Positions 38,878-47,723 of a DNA stretch of 64,000 nt are shown here, in pieces. The DNA lies in assembly GCA_016790515.1 (NCBI GenBank), contig JAEUOY010000128.1, positions 1 to 64,000 on the forward strand, written 5' to 3'. Every line of letters begins with the position of its first letter. The first letter of the stretch is position 1. The position numbers and the translations under genes were made by a program. The DNA is from Burkholderiaceae bacterium. GTDB lineage: Bacteria > Pseudomonadota > Gammaproteobacteria > Burkholderiales > Burkholderiaceae_C. Below the pieces are notes generated by a model. It was not told the origin of the DNA and made no database searches. It saw only the letters and a list, made by a program, of their open reading frames with translations.

Positions 38878-39879
38878 TCAGGCGGCGCTGTGCTGCATCG
38901 GCTTGTCGGGCAGCGGCAGCCGGGCCATCACCTTGGCGATCAGCGCGTCGGGTGTCAGGCCCTCGGCCAGCGCCTCGTAGCTCAGCACCAGCCGGTGGCG
39001 CAGCGTGTCGGCGGCCAGGTCGCCCAGGTCCTCGGGCAGCACGTAGGCGCGGCCGCGCATGAAGGCCAGCGCCCGCGCCGCCTCGACCAGCGAGATGCTG
39101 GCGCGCGGGCTGGCGCCGTAGCTCAGGTACTTCTTCAGTTCGGCCAGGCCGGCGGCCTCGGGCCGCCGGGTGGCGCCGACCAGCTTGACCGCGTACTGGA
39201 TCAGGCTGGGGTCGACATAGACCTGCCGGCAGGCCTGCTGCAGCTCGGCCAGCTGGCCGGTGCTGGCCACCGCCTGCGCGGCCAGCGGCGGGCCGATCAC
39301 CCGCTCGACGATCACGAACTCCTCGTCGTCGCTGGGGTAGTCGACCAGCACCTTCATCATGAAGCGGTCGACCTGGGCTTCGGGCAGCGGGTAGGTGCCT
39401 TCGGTCTCGATCGGGTTCTGCGTCGCCATCACGATGAACGGCGAGGGCACCTTGTGCGTCTCGCCGGCGATCGTGACCTGGCGCTCCTGCATCACCTCGA
39501 GCAGCGCGCTCTGCACCTTGGCCGGTGCGCGGTTGATCTCGTCGGCCAGCAGCAGGTTCGCGAACACCGGGCCCAGCGTGGTGCCGAACTCGCCGGACTT
39601 CTGGTTGAAGAAGCGGGTGCCGACCAGGTCCGCCGGCACCAGGTCGGGCGTGAACTGGATCCGCTTGTAGCTGCCGCGCAGCGTCGCCGCCAGCGTGCGC
39701 ACGGTCAGCGTCTTGGCCAGCCCGGGCACGCCCTCGACCAGCAGGTGGCCCTGCGCCAGCAGCGCGACCATCACCCGTTCGAGGAAGCGGTCCTGGCCGA
39801 CGACGACGCGCTTGACCTCGTAGAGGATGCGCTCCATCAGCTGGGCGGATTCGGGGGCGATGGCGGCAGGATGATTCAT
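38878..39879 (-). CDS. MoxR-family AAA+ ATPase (copy 1)
   Basis: 333 aa. Walker A GVPGLAKT is at 50-57, Walker B LLLADEINRAPAKVQ and sensor 1 MATQNPIETEGTYPLPEAQ follow, and the arginine region is VDRFMMKV. MoxR ATPases remodel or activate partner proteins with DUF58/VWA adaptors. It starts 27 bases after the protease gene stop and is followed 6 bases later by DUF58. A second MoxR (57783-58712) is in a different operon. Confidence 0.93.
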   Translation of the reverse strand: MNHPAAIAPESAQLMERILYEVKRVVVGQDRFLERVMVALLAQGHLLVEGVPGLAKTLTVRTLAATLRGSYKRIQFTPDLVPADLVGTRFFNQKSGEFGTTLGPVFANLLLADEINRAPAKVQSALLEVMQERQVTIAGETHKVPSPFIVMATQNPIETEGTYPLPEAQVDRFMMKVLVDYPSDDEEFVIVERVIGPPLAAQAVASTGQLAELQQACRQVYVDPSLIQYAVKLVGATRRPEAAGLAELKKYLSYGASPRASISLVEAARALAFMRGRAYVLPEDLGDLAADTLRHRLVLSYEALAEGLTPDALIAKVMARLPLPDKPMQHSAA

Positions 39880-39906
39880 GGGCTGAAGGCGAGGTGTCGA
39901 ACGGGG

Positions 39907-40881
39907 TCAGAACGGCGGCAGCCCGGCACCGGCGGCGGCATTCTCGATCGGCACCGCGAAGCCGATGCCGATGAAGGTGCGCTGCTGGTTCGGGTTCATG
40001 ATCGCGGTGACGATGCCCACCACATGGCCGTCCATCGTGACCAGCGGGCCGCCCGAATTGCCAGGGTTGGCCGCGGCGTCGAACTGGATCAGGTTGGTCA
40101 GGATGCGCTGGCCCTCGGGCGAGCGGAATTCGCGCTTGAGCCCCGAGACCACGCCCTGCGACGCCGACGGCCCGATGCCGAACGGGAAGCCCACCGCCAG
40201 CACCGCGTCGCCGGGCGCCAGCCCGCCGGTCGAGCGCATCGTCGCGGCATGCAGGTCGTCGGGGATCGTGTGCGCCTGCAGCACCGCGAGGTCGTTCTCG
40301 GGCTGCAGGCTGACCACCGAGGCCCCGCTCTCGCTGCCGTCGGCAAAGTTCACCGTGATCCGCGCCGCGCCCGACACCACATGCAGGTTGGTCAGGATCA
40401 GGCCCTTGTCGACGATGACCACGCCGGTGCCGACACTGCGCCCGGCCATCGGGTCGTCGTGCGGATCGGCCGGGGGTCTGCCCTTGCGCGGTGCCGAGGC
40501 GCTGCCGACCGGCGGCGTGGCCGGCTCGCCGACCACCCGCACCACCGACGGCAGGATCGCCTCGTAGGCGGCGACCCCGGCCGAGGCCAGCGGTTCCTTG
40601 GCGATCGATTCGCGCATCGCCGCGTCGATCTGCTCGAAGCGCAGCGGTCGCTGCACCTTGGCCGTCCAGGCCGGCCAGCCGACGACCAGAAGCCCGGCCA
40701 CCGCCGCCAGCACCCAGAGCAGCCGCTCGTGCCGGCGCAGGCGCTCCGGCCAGCGCTTTGCCTGCGCTGGCTCTGCCTCAGGCAGCGCGGCCGGCGCTGC
40801 CGCATCCGGCGCCGCCGGCAACGCAGGTGCAGCCGGAGCAGGGCGCTGGGGAGATCGGCTGTAAAGCGATGTGCGGGCCAT
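39907..40881 (-). CDS. Membrane-anchored trypsin-like serine protease (DegP-type, no PDZ)
   Basis: 324 aa from ATG 40881. A Pro/Ala-rich cytosolic N-terminus is followed by one TM at about 54-70 (WVLAAVAGLLVVGWP), so the protease domain faces the periplasm. Catalytic residues: His167 in LTNLHVVSG, Asp197 in PENDLAVLQ, Ser276 in NPGNSGGPL. No PDZ domain follows. It is first of the moxR-DUF58-VWA operon, which suggests a joint role in envelope quality control (inference). Confidence 0.9.
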   Translation of the reverse strand: MARTSLYSRSPQRPAPAAPALPAAPDAAAPAALPEAEPAQAKRWPERLRRHERLLWVLAAVAGLLVVGWPAWTAKVQRPLRFEQIDAAMRESIAKEPLASAGVAAYEAILPSVVRVVGEPATPPVGSASAPRKGRPPADPHDDPMAGRSVGTGVVIVDKGLILTNLHVVSGAARITVNFADGSESGASVVSLQPENDLAVLQAHTIPDDLHAATMRSTGGLAPGDAVLAVGFPFGIGPSASQGVVSGLKREFRSPEGQRILTNLIQFDAAANPGNSGGPLVTMDGHVVGIVTAIMNPNQQRTFIGIGFAVPIENAAAGAGLPPF

Positions 40882-40999
40882 CGTCAACGGCTCCGGCAGC
40901 CGCCACCGGACTGCCCACGAAGACAGTATCACGGCTTCGATCGCCTTGCAGCCCTGCGACCACTGCCGGCCGCGCTGCTGCCCGGTGCATCATCGCGGC

Positions 41000-41836
41000 A
41001 TGCCCGCACCCGAGCCCGCGGCGTCGAACTGGATCGACACCCACTGCCACCTCGACGCGCCCGAGTTCGACGCCGACCGGCCGGCGGTGCTGGCGCGCGC
41101 CCGCTCAGCCGGCGTGCGGCTGCTGGTGCTGCCGGCGGTGATGGCGGCGCACTTCGACGCGGTGCGCGCGCTGGCCCATGCCGAAGGGCTGGCCTATGCG
41201 CTGGGCATCCACCCGCTGTACGTGGACCGCGCCGACGATGCCGACCTCGACGCGCTGGCGCAGGCGCTCGAGCGCCACCGCGACGACCCGCGGCTGGTCG
41301 CGGTCGGCGAGATCGGTCTCGACTTCTTCGTGCCGGGGCTCGATGCGCTGCGCCAGCAGCGCTTCTACAGCGCGCAGCTGAAGCTGGCGCGCGACGCCGC
41401 ACTGCCGGTGATCCTGCACGTGCGCCGCTCGGCCGATGCGCTGCTGCAGGGCCTGCGCCGCATCGCGGTGGCCGGCGGCATCGCCCATGCGTTCAACGGC
41501 AGCCGGGTCCAGGCCGAGGCCTTCGTCGGCCTGGGCTTCAGGCTCGGCTTCGGCGGTGCGCTGACCTTCGACCGCGCGCTGCAGATCCGCCGCCTGGCCG
41601 CCGGGCTGCCGGCCAGCGCGCTGGTGCTGGAGACCGACGCGCCCGACATCCCGCCGCACTGGCTGTACCGCACCGCGGTGGCCCGCGCCGCCGGCGCCAC
41701 CAGCCGCAACGAGCCCGCCGAGCTGCCGCGCATCGCGCAGACGCTGGCCGCGCTGCGCGGCTGGACGCTGGACCAGACCGCCGCCGCCACCCGCGCCAAT
41801 GCGCTGGCGGCGCTGCCGAAGCTGGCCGCGCTGTGA
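41000..41836 (+). CDS. TatD-family metal-dependent hydrolase
   Basis: 278 aa from ATG 41000. TIM-barrel metallo-hydrolase of the TatD/YcfH/YjjV group with metal ligands in WIDTHCHLD, VGEIGLDFF, PVILHVRRS, IAHAFNGS and ETDAPDIPP. Family members are 3'-5' DNases or D-aminoacyl-tRNA deacylase-like. The end WLYRTAVARAAGATSRNEPA is typical of the YjjV subgroup. It is divergent from the protease operon and convergent with an MscS channel gene. Confidence 0.9.
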   Translation: MPAPEPAASNWIDTHCHLDAPEFDADRPAVLARARSAGVRLLVLPAVMAAHFDAVRALAHAEGLAYALGIHPLYVDRADDADLDALAQALERHRDDPRLVAVGEIGLDFFVPGLDALRQQRFYSAQLKLARDAALPVILHVRRSADALLQGLRRIAVAGGIAHAFNGSRVQAEAFVGLGFRLGFGGALTFDRALQIRRLAAGLPASALVLETDAPDIPPHWLYRTAVARAAGATSRNEPAELPRIAQTLAALRGWTLDQTAAATRANALAALPKLAAL

Positions 41837-41853
41837 TGCCGGCCGCGGCGACG

Positions 41854-42666
41854 TCAGGCCCGGTTGCGCGGTGCCAGCGGGGTGTCCGGCACCGGGTAGC
41901 CGGCGGCGCCGAAGGTCGCGACGATCGCCTTGTGGGTGTCGAAATAGACCTGCCAGTAGTGGTCGGTGTGGGTGTAGGGCCGCACCGCGAGCAGCGGGCC
42001 CTCGGGCGTGAACTGCAGGATCTCGATGTCCGGCGCCGGCGACGCGACGACGTTGGAGATCGCGGCGATCGCCGGCTTCAGCCGCGCGATCGCGTCGATC
42101 GGGTCGACGCTGTTGGCCACCTTGGCGACGCAGTCGACACGGCGGTGCGGCAGCGTCGAGTAGTTCTGGATGCTTTCGCTGAAGATCTTGTTGTTGCCGA
42201 CGATCGTCAGCACGTTGTCGGGGGTGACGATCGTGGTGCCGAACAGGCCGATCTCCTTGACCGTGCCGGTGATGCCGCCGGCCTGCACGAAGTCGCCGAC
42301 GTTGAACGGCCGCAGCACCTGCATGAAGATGCCGGCGGCAAACTGCCCGAGCAAGCCGCTCCAGGCGGCGCCGATCGCCAGGCCGGCGCCGGCCAGCAGC
42401 GCGGCGAAGCTGGTCGTCTTGACGCCGAAGATGTCCAGCACCGCCAGCACCAGGATGATGTTCAGCACCACCCCGACGATCGACTTCAGGTAGTTGGCCA
42501 GCGTCGCATCGATCTTCTTGCCCGCCGCCATCGCGGCGCCGAAGGCCCGCAACGCGAGGCCGATGATCCAGCGGCCGATGATCCAGGCGGCCAGCGCGCC
42601 GAGCAACTTCAAGGCGAAATCGACGCCTTGCGTCGACAGGAAGGTGATGACGGTTTCTACGTTCAT
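41854..42666 (-). CDS. Small-conductance mechanosensitive channel, MscS family (short)
   Basis: 270 aa, the size of E. coli MscS. Three TMs: about 18-35, 60-85 and the pore-lining TM3 AALLAGAGLAIGAAWSGLLG. The beta domain follows with FNVGDFVQAGGITGTVKEIG and the conserved VTPDNVLTIVGNNKI. Opens on membrane tension to release osmolytes. It is divergent from the glycosylase gene across 24 bases. Confidence 0.93.
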   Translation of the reverse strand: MNVETVITFLSTQGVDFALKLLGALAAWIIGRWIIGLALRAFGAAMAAGKKIDATLANYLKSIVGVVLNIILVLAVLDIFGVKTTSFAALLAGAGLAIGAAWSGLLGQFAAGIFMQVLRPFNVGDFVQAGGITGTVKEIGLFGTTIVTPDNVLTIVGNNKIFSESIQNYSTLPHRRVDCVAKVANSVDPIDAIARLKPAIAAISNVVASPAPDIEILQFTPEGPLLAVRPYTHTDHYWQVYFDTHKAIVATFGAAGYPVPDTPLAPRNRA

Positions 42667-42690
42667 TTGGGATGACTCCTGCTCTTGCCC

Positions 42691-43233
42691 ATGACGGACC
42701 GGCGCAGCATAACAACCGGAATTGACAGGCCGGTGGACGCCAGCCTGTTGCAAGGTCTGGGCCCGGTGGTGGGGCCGGGCACGCGGCTGCTGGTGCTCGG
42801 CAGCTTTCCGGGCGTGGCCTCGCTGCGCGCGCAGCAGTACTACGGCCACCCGCGCAACCACTTCTGGCCGATCCTCGCGGCGATCTGGCAGGCCGATCTG
42901 CCGGCGCTGCCCTATGCCGAGCGGCTGGCCGTGCTGCGCTCGCGCGGCCTCGGGCTGTGGGATGTCTACGCCGCCTGCCGTCGCGCCGGCAGCCTGGACA
43001 GCGCGATCGAGGCCGCGGTGCCCAACGACCTGGCCGCGCTGGTCGCGCAGCTGCCCGAACTGCGGGCGATCGCGCACAACGGCGGTGAATCGGCACGGGC
43101 GATGAAGCTCACCCGGACGTTGGGGCTGCCGGTGTTCCGGCTGCCGTCGACCAGCCCGGCCAACGCCAGCTGGTCGTTCGAGCGGAAACTCGCGGCCTGG
43201 CGCGCCGTGTTCGCCGCCCAGGGACTGGCATGA
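42691..43233 (+). CDS. DNA-deoxyinosine glycosylase, uracil-DNA glycosylase superfamily
   Basis: 180 aa from ATG 42691 (a TTG two codons earlier is less likely). Motifs of the hypoxanthine/deoxyinosine glycosylase group (UDG family 6): LVLGSFPGVASLRAQQYYGH with HPRNHFWPIL, GLWDVYAACRRAGSLD and the C-terminal LPSTSPANASWSFE. Removes deaminated purine (hypoxanthine) from DNA in base excision repair. The ATGA overlap at its 3' end couples it to the spermidine synthase-like gene. Confidence 0.88.
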   Translation: MTDRRSITTGIDRPVDASLLQGLGPVVGPGTRLLVLGSFPGVASLRAQQYYGHPRNHFWPILAAIWQADLPALPYAERLAVLRSRGLGLWDVYAACRRAGSLDSAIEAAVPNDLAALVAQLPELRAIAHNGGESARAMKLTRTLGLPVFRLPSTSPANASWSFERKLAAWRAVFAAQGLA

Positions 43234-43994
43234 CGAAGAAGCGACTGCAGACCGAACTGGCCGGCGCGACGATCAGCGAATTCGACGGCGTCCGCTACCT
43301 GCACCTGGGCACCGACTGGGTGCAGGGCGCGATGCGCATCCACAGCCCGCGCAAGCTCGAGCTCGAGTACATCCAGCGCATGATGGCCTGGCTGCTGTGG
43401 CGGCCCGCCGGCACGCTGGCGGCCGGCCATGCGGTGCAGCTGGGCCTGGGTGCGGCGGCGATCACCCGCTTCACCCACCAGGTGCTGCGCTGGCGCACCA
43501 CGGTGGTCGAGATCAACCCGACGGTGATCGCCGCCTGCCGGCTGTGGTTCCACCTGCCGGCCGACGACGAGCGGCTGACGGTGGTCAACGCCGATGCGGC
43601 GGCCTGGGTGGCCCGGCCCGAACACCTGCAGACCGCCGACGTGCTCTGCGTCGACCTCTACGACCACGAGGCCGCCGCGCCGGTGCTCGACGACGAGGCG
43701 TTCTACGCCGCCTGCCGCGGCCTGCTGGCGCCCGGCGGCTTGATGACCGTCAACCTGTTCGGCCGCGAATCGAGCTTCGAGCGCAGCGCCGAGCGCGTCG
43801 CCGCGGCGTTCGGCGCACAGCAGGTCTGGCAGCTGGCGCCGACCAGGGAGGGCAACACCGTGCTGGTCGCCGGGCGCGGTGTCGAGTGGCCCGATCACGA
43901 CACGCTGGTCGCGCGCGCCGACGCGATCCAGGCCGCCAGTCGCTTGCCGGCGCGCAAGTGGCTGCGCCTGGTTCGGCCGTATGCGGCGGGTTGA
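43230..43994 (+). CDS. Spermidine synthase-like protein
   Basis: 254 aa, spermine/spermidine synthase fold (class I methyltransferase-like). Visible: LGTDWVQGAMRIHSPRKLEL, VQLGLGAAAITRF in place of the usual GGGDG motif, TTVVEINPTVIAACRLWF, DDERLTVVNADAAAWV and VLCVDLYDHEAAAP. The changed nucleotide loop and the absence of the usual aminopropyl-acceptor residues make true aminopropyltransferase activity uncertain. It overlaps the glycosylase gene by 4 bases and converges on the proline dehydrogenase pseudogene. Confidence 0.8.
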   Translation: MTKKRLQTELAGATISEFDGVRYLHLGTDWVQGAMRIHSPRKLELEYIQRMMAWLLWRPAGTLAAGHAVQLGLGAAAITRFTHQVLRWRTTVVEINPTVIAACRLWFHLPADDERLTVVNADAAAWVARPEHLQTADVLCVDLYDHEAAAPVLDDEAFYAACRGLLAPGGLMTVNLFGRESSFERSAERVAAAFGAQQVWQLAPTREGNTVLVAGRGVEWPDHDTLVARADAIQAASRLPARKWLRLVRPYAAG

Positions 43995-44015
43995 CGCCTG
44001 GCGTTGCGCGACGCG

Positions 44016-44884
44016 TCAGCGCCGCCGCCAGTGCTGCCGAAGTCCTGCGGCGGCGTCGTGCAGCAGCCACCAGGCGATGCGCGGGTTCTCGCCCAGACGG
44101 CGCAGCGCGTACGGGCGCCACGGGATGCCGTAGGGGATGTACACCCGCACCGGCACGCCGAGTTCGCGCGCGACCTCCAGCACCGCGCGGCGAGGCAGGC
44201 CGTTGAGCAGCTCGAGCTCGCAGCGCGCGCCGGCGGCCCCCAGGCGCTGCAGCGCCTGGCGCGCCAGCGGCGGGTCGTGGGTGGCCCCGCCACCTCGGCG
44301 GCACGGCCGGCCAGCTGCCCGGCCAGCGCCAGCAAGCCCGCACGCGGGTCGGTGCCCGGTGCCGCCGGATCGGGCCACTCGCCCTTGACCAGCCGCACCC
44401 GCAGGCCCAGCGCGATCGCGCGCTCGGCATCGGCCCGGCTGCGCGGCCAGCGAGCGGGCAGCGTCAGCCCGGTGGCGTTGCCCTGCGCCACGGCCTGCTC
44501 GACACAGTGCAGCGTGGCGTCGGCACTGGCGATGTCGTGCGAATCGAAATGCACCGGCATCGCCCGCTCGCGGGCCAGCGCGAGCACCGGCGCCATCGCC
44601 CGCGGGTCGAAGCCGAAGGCCGGCGCCTTCAGCGACAGGTAGCCCGGCGGCGCGAGCTGCGCCGCCGCGTCGACGATGGCCTCGCATTCGGCCGCCACCG
44701 CGGCCACCGTGTCGTGCGCCGCGTTGAAGTAACCCAGCGTGCAGGCCTGCCCGCCGGCGGCCAGGCGCTCGGCCAGCCGCAGGGCATCGGCGAGCGTCCA
44801 GCCCGGCACATAGGCCCGGCCTGCCGCCTGCAGCAGCAGCGACAGCGGGCGCCCGGCCGCGCGGCGGAGCCACGACGTCGACAT
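44016..44884 (-). pseudogene. Proline dehydrogenase-like gene with a single-base frameshift
   Basis: From ATG 44884 (MSTSWLRRAAGRPLSLLLQA) the frame reads as the PRODH barrel (ACTLGYFNAAHDTVAAVAAE, LSLKAPAFGFDPRAM, MPVHFDSHD, LGLRVRLVKGEWPDP) to about 44290. It then shifts, and the family pattern resumes in another frame (THDPPLARQALQRLG, CELELLNGLPRRAVLEVARE, VPVRVYIPYGIPWRPYALRR) to the stop at 44016. The break falls at a run of four C (44285-44288); one more base would restore 289 aa. It may be a real mutation or an assembly error. It starts 4 bases after the acyltransferase gene. Confidence 0.85.
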
Positions 44885-44888
44885 CGCG

Positions 44889-45944
44889 TCAGCCCGCCCA
44901 CCGGCGCAGGCGCCGGACGGCGGCCCGGGCGGCCCGGCCGGCCGCCCGGCGCGCCAGCACCTGCGCCGAGGCCAGGCCGACCGGCAGCACCTGCACCTGC
45001 TGGTAGTGCCGCAGCTGGCGCGTCCACAGCCGCGTCCAGGGATCCATGCCGCCCATGAACTCATAGGACAACAGGCCTGCGCGCGCCGCCTGCAGCAGCG
45101 TATGACGCATCAGCAGCTGGCCCGGCGAACAGGCGTCGAACGCCTCGTCGTGGCTGATCTTGAACAGCCAGAAGCGCTGGCGCCACTGCGCGGCGATCTG
45201 CATCGCCACCGCCTGCCCGTCCAGCCGCAGGAAGGCGATGCGCAGCATGCCGGCGGCGGCCGCCGCCTGCGCAAAGCGGACGAAGAAACCGCCCTGGACC
45301 GGATCGGCGCTCAGCGCCGTGCGGCGGCGCGCCTTCCAGCTGCGCGCCTCGACCGCGTAGGCCTCGTCCAGCAGTGGCTGCAAGGCCGCGCCGGGGTGCG
45401 GTGCGTGGAGTTCGAAGCCCAGCCGGCCATGTGCCGCGGCGCGGCGTTCATAGCGCCTGAAATCGGCGCGGCGACGGGCGTCGAAGCCGGCTTCGGGCTC
45501 GCGCCAGCGCTCGTCGAGCTCGATCACCGGCGTCGGCATCGCCGGGCGCAGCTCGACCAGCGCGCGGCCGGCAAAGGCCTGGCGCAGCGCGCCGAGCGTG
45601 GGTGAAGCCAGCGGCAGCCGGTCGAGCTGCAGCGGCAGGCGCAGGCGGGCGACGGCCAGCGCCAGTTCGGCCAGCGCCTGCGGCGAGCGCCAGAGCCAGT
45701 CGCTGGGTTCGAACAGCGCCGGCGGCTCGCGCAGCCAGCGGCCGCTGCGCACCAGCGGCGCCAGCGCGGCCAGGCCGGCGTCATCGTGCACCGCGATGAA
45801 GCGGGCGGCGTCGGGCGGCAGCAGCGCGGCGCGGGCGCGCACCCAGGCCGGCGTCTGCGTCGGGATCGCGGCCACCGTGTCGGGCAGCGCGGGCCACAGC
45901 GCATCGGCGGGCAACAGGTTCAGGGGCAGCGCCGCAGCGTTCAT
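44889..45944 (-). CDS. CelD/BioF2-type GNAT acyltransferase (1)
   Basis: 351 aa. GNAT_6/BioF2-like fold: FDARRRADFRRYERRAAAHG (the conserved Lys/Arg-rich helix), LLDEAYAVEARSWKARRRTA, LRIAFLRLDGQAVAMQIAAQ and the terminal FMGGMDPWTRLWTRQLRHYQ. Such proteins transfer acyl groups in polysaccharide or lipid contexts; substrate unknown. It precedes the frameshifted proline dehydrogenase by 4 bases and is divergent from a second protein of the same superfamily. Confidence 0.82.
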   Translation of the reverse strand: MNAAALPLNLLPADALWPALPDTVAAIPTQTPAWVRARAALLPPDAARFIAVHDDAGLAALAPLVRSGRWLREPPALFEPSDWLWRSPQALAELALAVARLRLPLQLDRLPLASPTLGALRQAFAGRALVELRPAMPTPVIELDERWREPEAGFDARRRADFRRYERRAAAHGRLGFELHAPHPGAALQPLLDEAYAVEARSWKARRRTALSADPVQGGFFVRFAQAAAAAGMLRIAFLRLDGQAVAMQIAAQWRQRFWLFKISHDEAFDACSPGQLLMRHTLLQAARAGLLSYEFMGGMDPWTRLWTRQLRHYQQVQVLPVGLASAQVLARRAAGRAARAAVRRLRRWAG

Positions 45945-46003
45945 CGTTCACGTCCTGGCACGCGGGCCGGGCCGGCGGCGGGGCCCGGGCCGATGCGGCT
46001 TTG

Positions 46004-46009
46004 TATAGT
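46004..46009 (+). promoter_or_regulatory. Possible -10 element in the divergent acyltransferase spacer
   Basis: TATAGT in TTGTATAGTC is the only AT-rich hexamer in the 145-base gap between the two divergent acyltransferase genes. It reads as a -10 on the plus strand and TATACA (46003-46008) on the minus strand, so it could serve either gene. No clear -35 on either side. Confidence 0.25.
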
Positions 46010-46089
46010 CATCCGCCGCGTTCCAAGGCCGCAGCGGTGCAGCGATTGTGGCCCACGCCCTGCTTCACACAGCGAGCCCTCCGCACTGC

Positions 46090-47265
46090 ATGCGCTTTAG
46101 CGTCCGTCGCTTCGAAGATCTCGAGTCGCTGCCTCCGGCCTGGTCCGGCTTGCGCCGGCAGCTGGCCGCCGTCGGCCTGTTCGGCGACCCGGCCTGGTAC
46201 GAGCTGCTGATGCGCGGGGTCTTCGACCCGGCCGACCGCTGGGCCGTCTACACCGTCGAGGACGCCGCCAGCGGCCGCCCGCTGTTGCTGACGCCGCTGC
46301 GCCACGGCCGCAACGATCCGGCGGCGCGCGGCGCCTGGGTCATCGGTTCGATGAGCCACCCGGAGAACTATGCCGAGGCCGGGTTTGCGTTCGACCCGGC
46401 GCTGGAGCAGCCCGAGGACGCGGCGGCGGCGCTGTTCCTGCAACTGCGGCGCGGCGACCCGGTCCTCGGCGGCATCCGCTTCGACCTGATCCGGCTGTGG
46501 CCGATGACCGATCACACCGAACTGGGCGACATCCTGAAGCTGGCGCTGCTGCAGGCCGGCTTGCGCTTCCAGGTCTACGCGAACTCGTTCAACCGCTACG
46601 AGACCACGACCGGGCAGCGCTACGACGACTACTTTGCCCAGCGCAGCGCGAACCTGCGCTACAGCGCCAGGCGCCGCCGCCGCGCGCTCGAGAAGACCGG
46701 CGGTCTGGCGCTGGACCTGGTGAGGGGCGGCGACGGTCTCGAGCGCGCGATCGGCGACTACATCAGCGTCGCCGGCGCCAGCTGGAAGGCGCCGTCGAGC
46801 ATGATCTCCGAGGACATCCTGATGGCGATCCGGCTCGCCGCGGCCCGCGGCGCGCTGCGGCTGGGCCTGCTGCGGCTGCATGGCAAGCCAGTGGCGGCTC
46901 AGTTCTGGATCGTCAGCGCCGGCATCGCGCACTGCGCCCGGCTGGCCTACGACGAGGGGCACAAGGCCGCCGCGCCGGGCGTGGTGCTGACCGACTTCAT
47001 GATCGCCCAGCTGCTCGACGTCGACCAGGTCGGCGCGATCGACTTCGGCGTCGGTGCCGAGGACTACAAGCGCGGCTGGATGAAGGAAGACCGCTACTAC
47101 TTCGGCCTGCTCGCCTTCAACCCCGACACCTGGCGCGGCCGCTGGCACGCGCTGCGCCACATCGGCGGGCAACCGCTCAAGCGCTGGCTGATGGCGGTGC
47201 GCGACAGCGCCGCGCCGCCGGTCAAGCGGCGATTGAAGGCGCTGCTCGGAGCCGTCAGGCGCTGA
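46090..47265 (+). CDS. CelD/BioF2-type GNAT acyltransferase (2)
   Basis: 391 aa from ATG 46090; a GTG at 46048 would add 14 unlikely residues. Same superfamily as its divergent neighbour: FAQRSANLRYSARRRRRALE, ISVAGASWKAPSSMISEDIL, LRLGLLRLHGKPVAAQFWIV, DEGHKAAAPGVVLTDFMIAQ and a final DFGVGAEDYKRGWMKED. The two share only the fold, so they are paralogues of old divergence. Cytosolic, no TM. Substrate unknown. Confidence 0.85.
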   Translation: MRFSVRRFEDLESLPPAWSGLRRQLAAVGLFGDPAWYELLMRGVFDPADRWAVYTVEDAASGRPLLLTPLRHGRNDPAARGAWVIGSMSHPENYAEAGFAFDPALEQPEDAAAALFLQLRRGDPVLGGIRFDLIRLWPMTDHTELGDILKLALLQAGLRFQVYANSFNRYETTTGQRYDDYFAQRSANLRYSARRRRRALEKTGGLALDLVRGGDGLERAIGDYISVAGASWKAPSSMISEDILMAIRLAAARGALRLGLLRLHGKPVAAQFWIVSAGIAHCARLAYDEGHKAAAPGVVLTDFMIAQLLDVDQVGAIDFGVGAEDYKRGWMKEDRYYFGLLAFNPDTWRGRWHALRHIGGQPLKRWLMAVRDSAAPPVKRRLKALLGAVRR

Positions 47266-47270
47266 GCGGC

Positions 47271-47693
47271 TCAATCGCCGGCGTGCCCGCCGGTCTTGCC
47301 GCGCAGTGCCTTGAGCTGGCCGCGCTGCAGCTTGCCTTCGACCCGGCGCCGCTGCGAGATGCGGGTCGGCCGGGTCGCGCGCCGCGGCTTGGCCACCCGC
47401 GCGGCGGCCTCGATCAGCTCGCGCAGCCGTTCGATCGCGTCGGCCTTGTTGCGCTCCAGGCTGCGGTGGTCCTGCGCCTTGATCACCACCACGCCGTCGC
47501 CGCTGATGCGCGCATCGCCGAGCGCCAGCAGCCTGGCCTTCACCGCGTCGGGCAGGCTGGAGGCGGCGATGTCGTAGCGCAGGTGCACCGCATTGCTGAC
47601 CTTGTTGACGTTCTGCCCGCCCGCGCCCCGGGCGCGGATCGCGCTGAACTCGACCTCGTCCTCGCGGGGCTGGCCGTGCAGCGCTGGCATCAT
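47271..47693 (-). CDS. arfB: Alternative ribosome-rescue factor/peptidyl-tRNA hydrolase ArfB
   Basis: 140 aa from ATG 47693 (the next codon is also ATG). Release-factor-like domain with the catalytic Gly-Gly-Gln at 25-27 in RGAGGQNVNKVSNAVHLR, followed by the basic C-terminal tail (RRATRPTRISQRRRVEGKLQ) that enters the empty mRNA channel of stalled ribosomes. Only 5 bases separate its stop from the convergent acyltransferase stop. Confidence 0.93.
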   Translation of the reverse strand: MMPALHGQPREDEVEFSAIRARGAGGQNVNKVSNAVHLRYDIAASSLPDAVKARLLALGDARISGDGVVVIKAQDHRSLERNKADAIERLRELIEAAARVAKPRRATRPTRISQRRRVEGKLQRGQLKALRGKTGGHAGD

Positions 47694-47723
47694 CGCGGCT
47701 GGATCGGCTGAAGGGGGTGGGAC

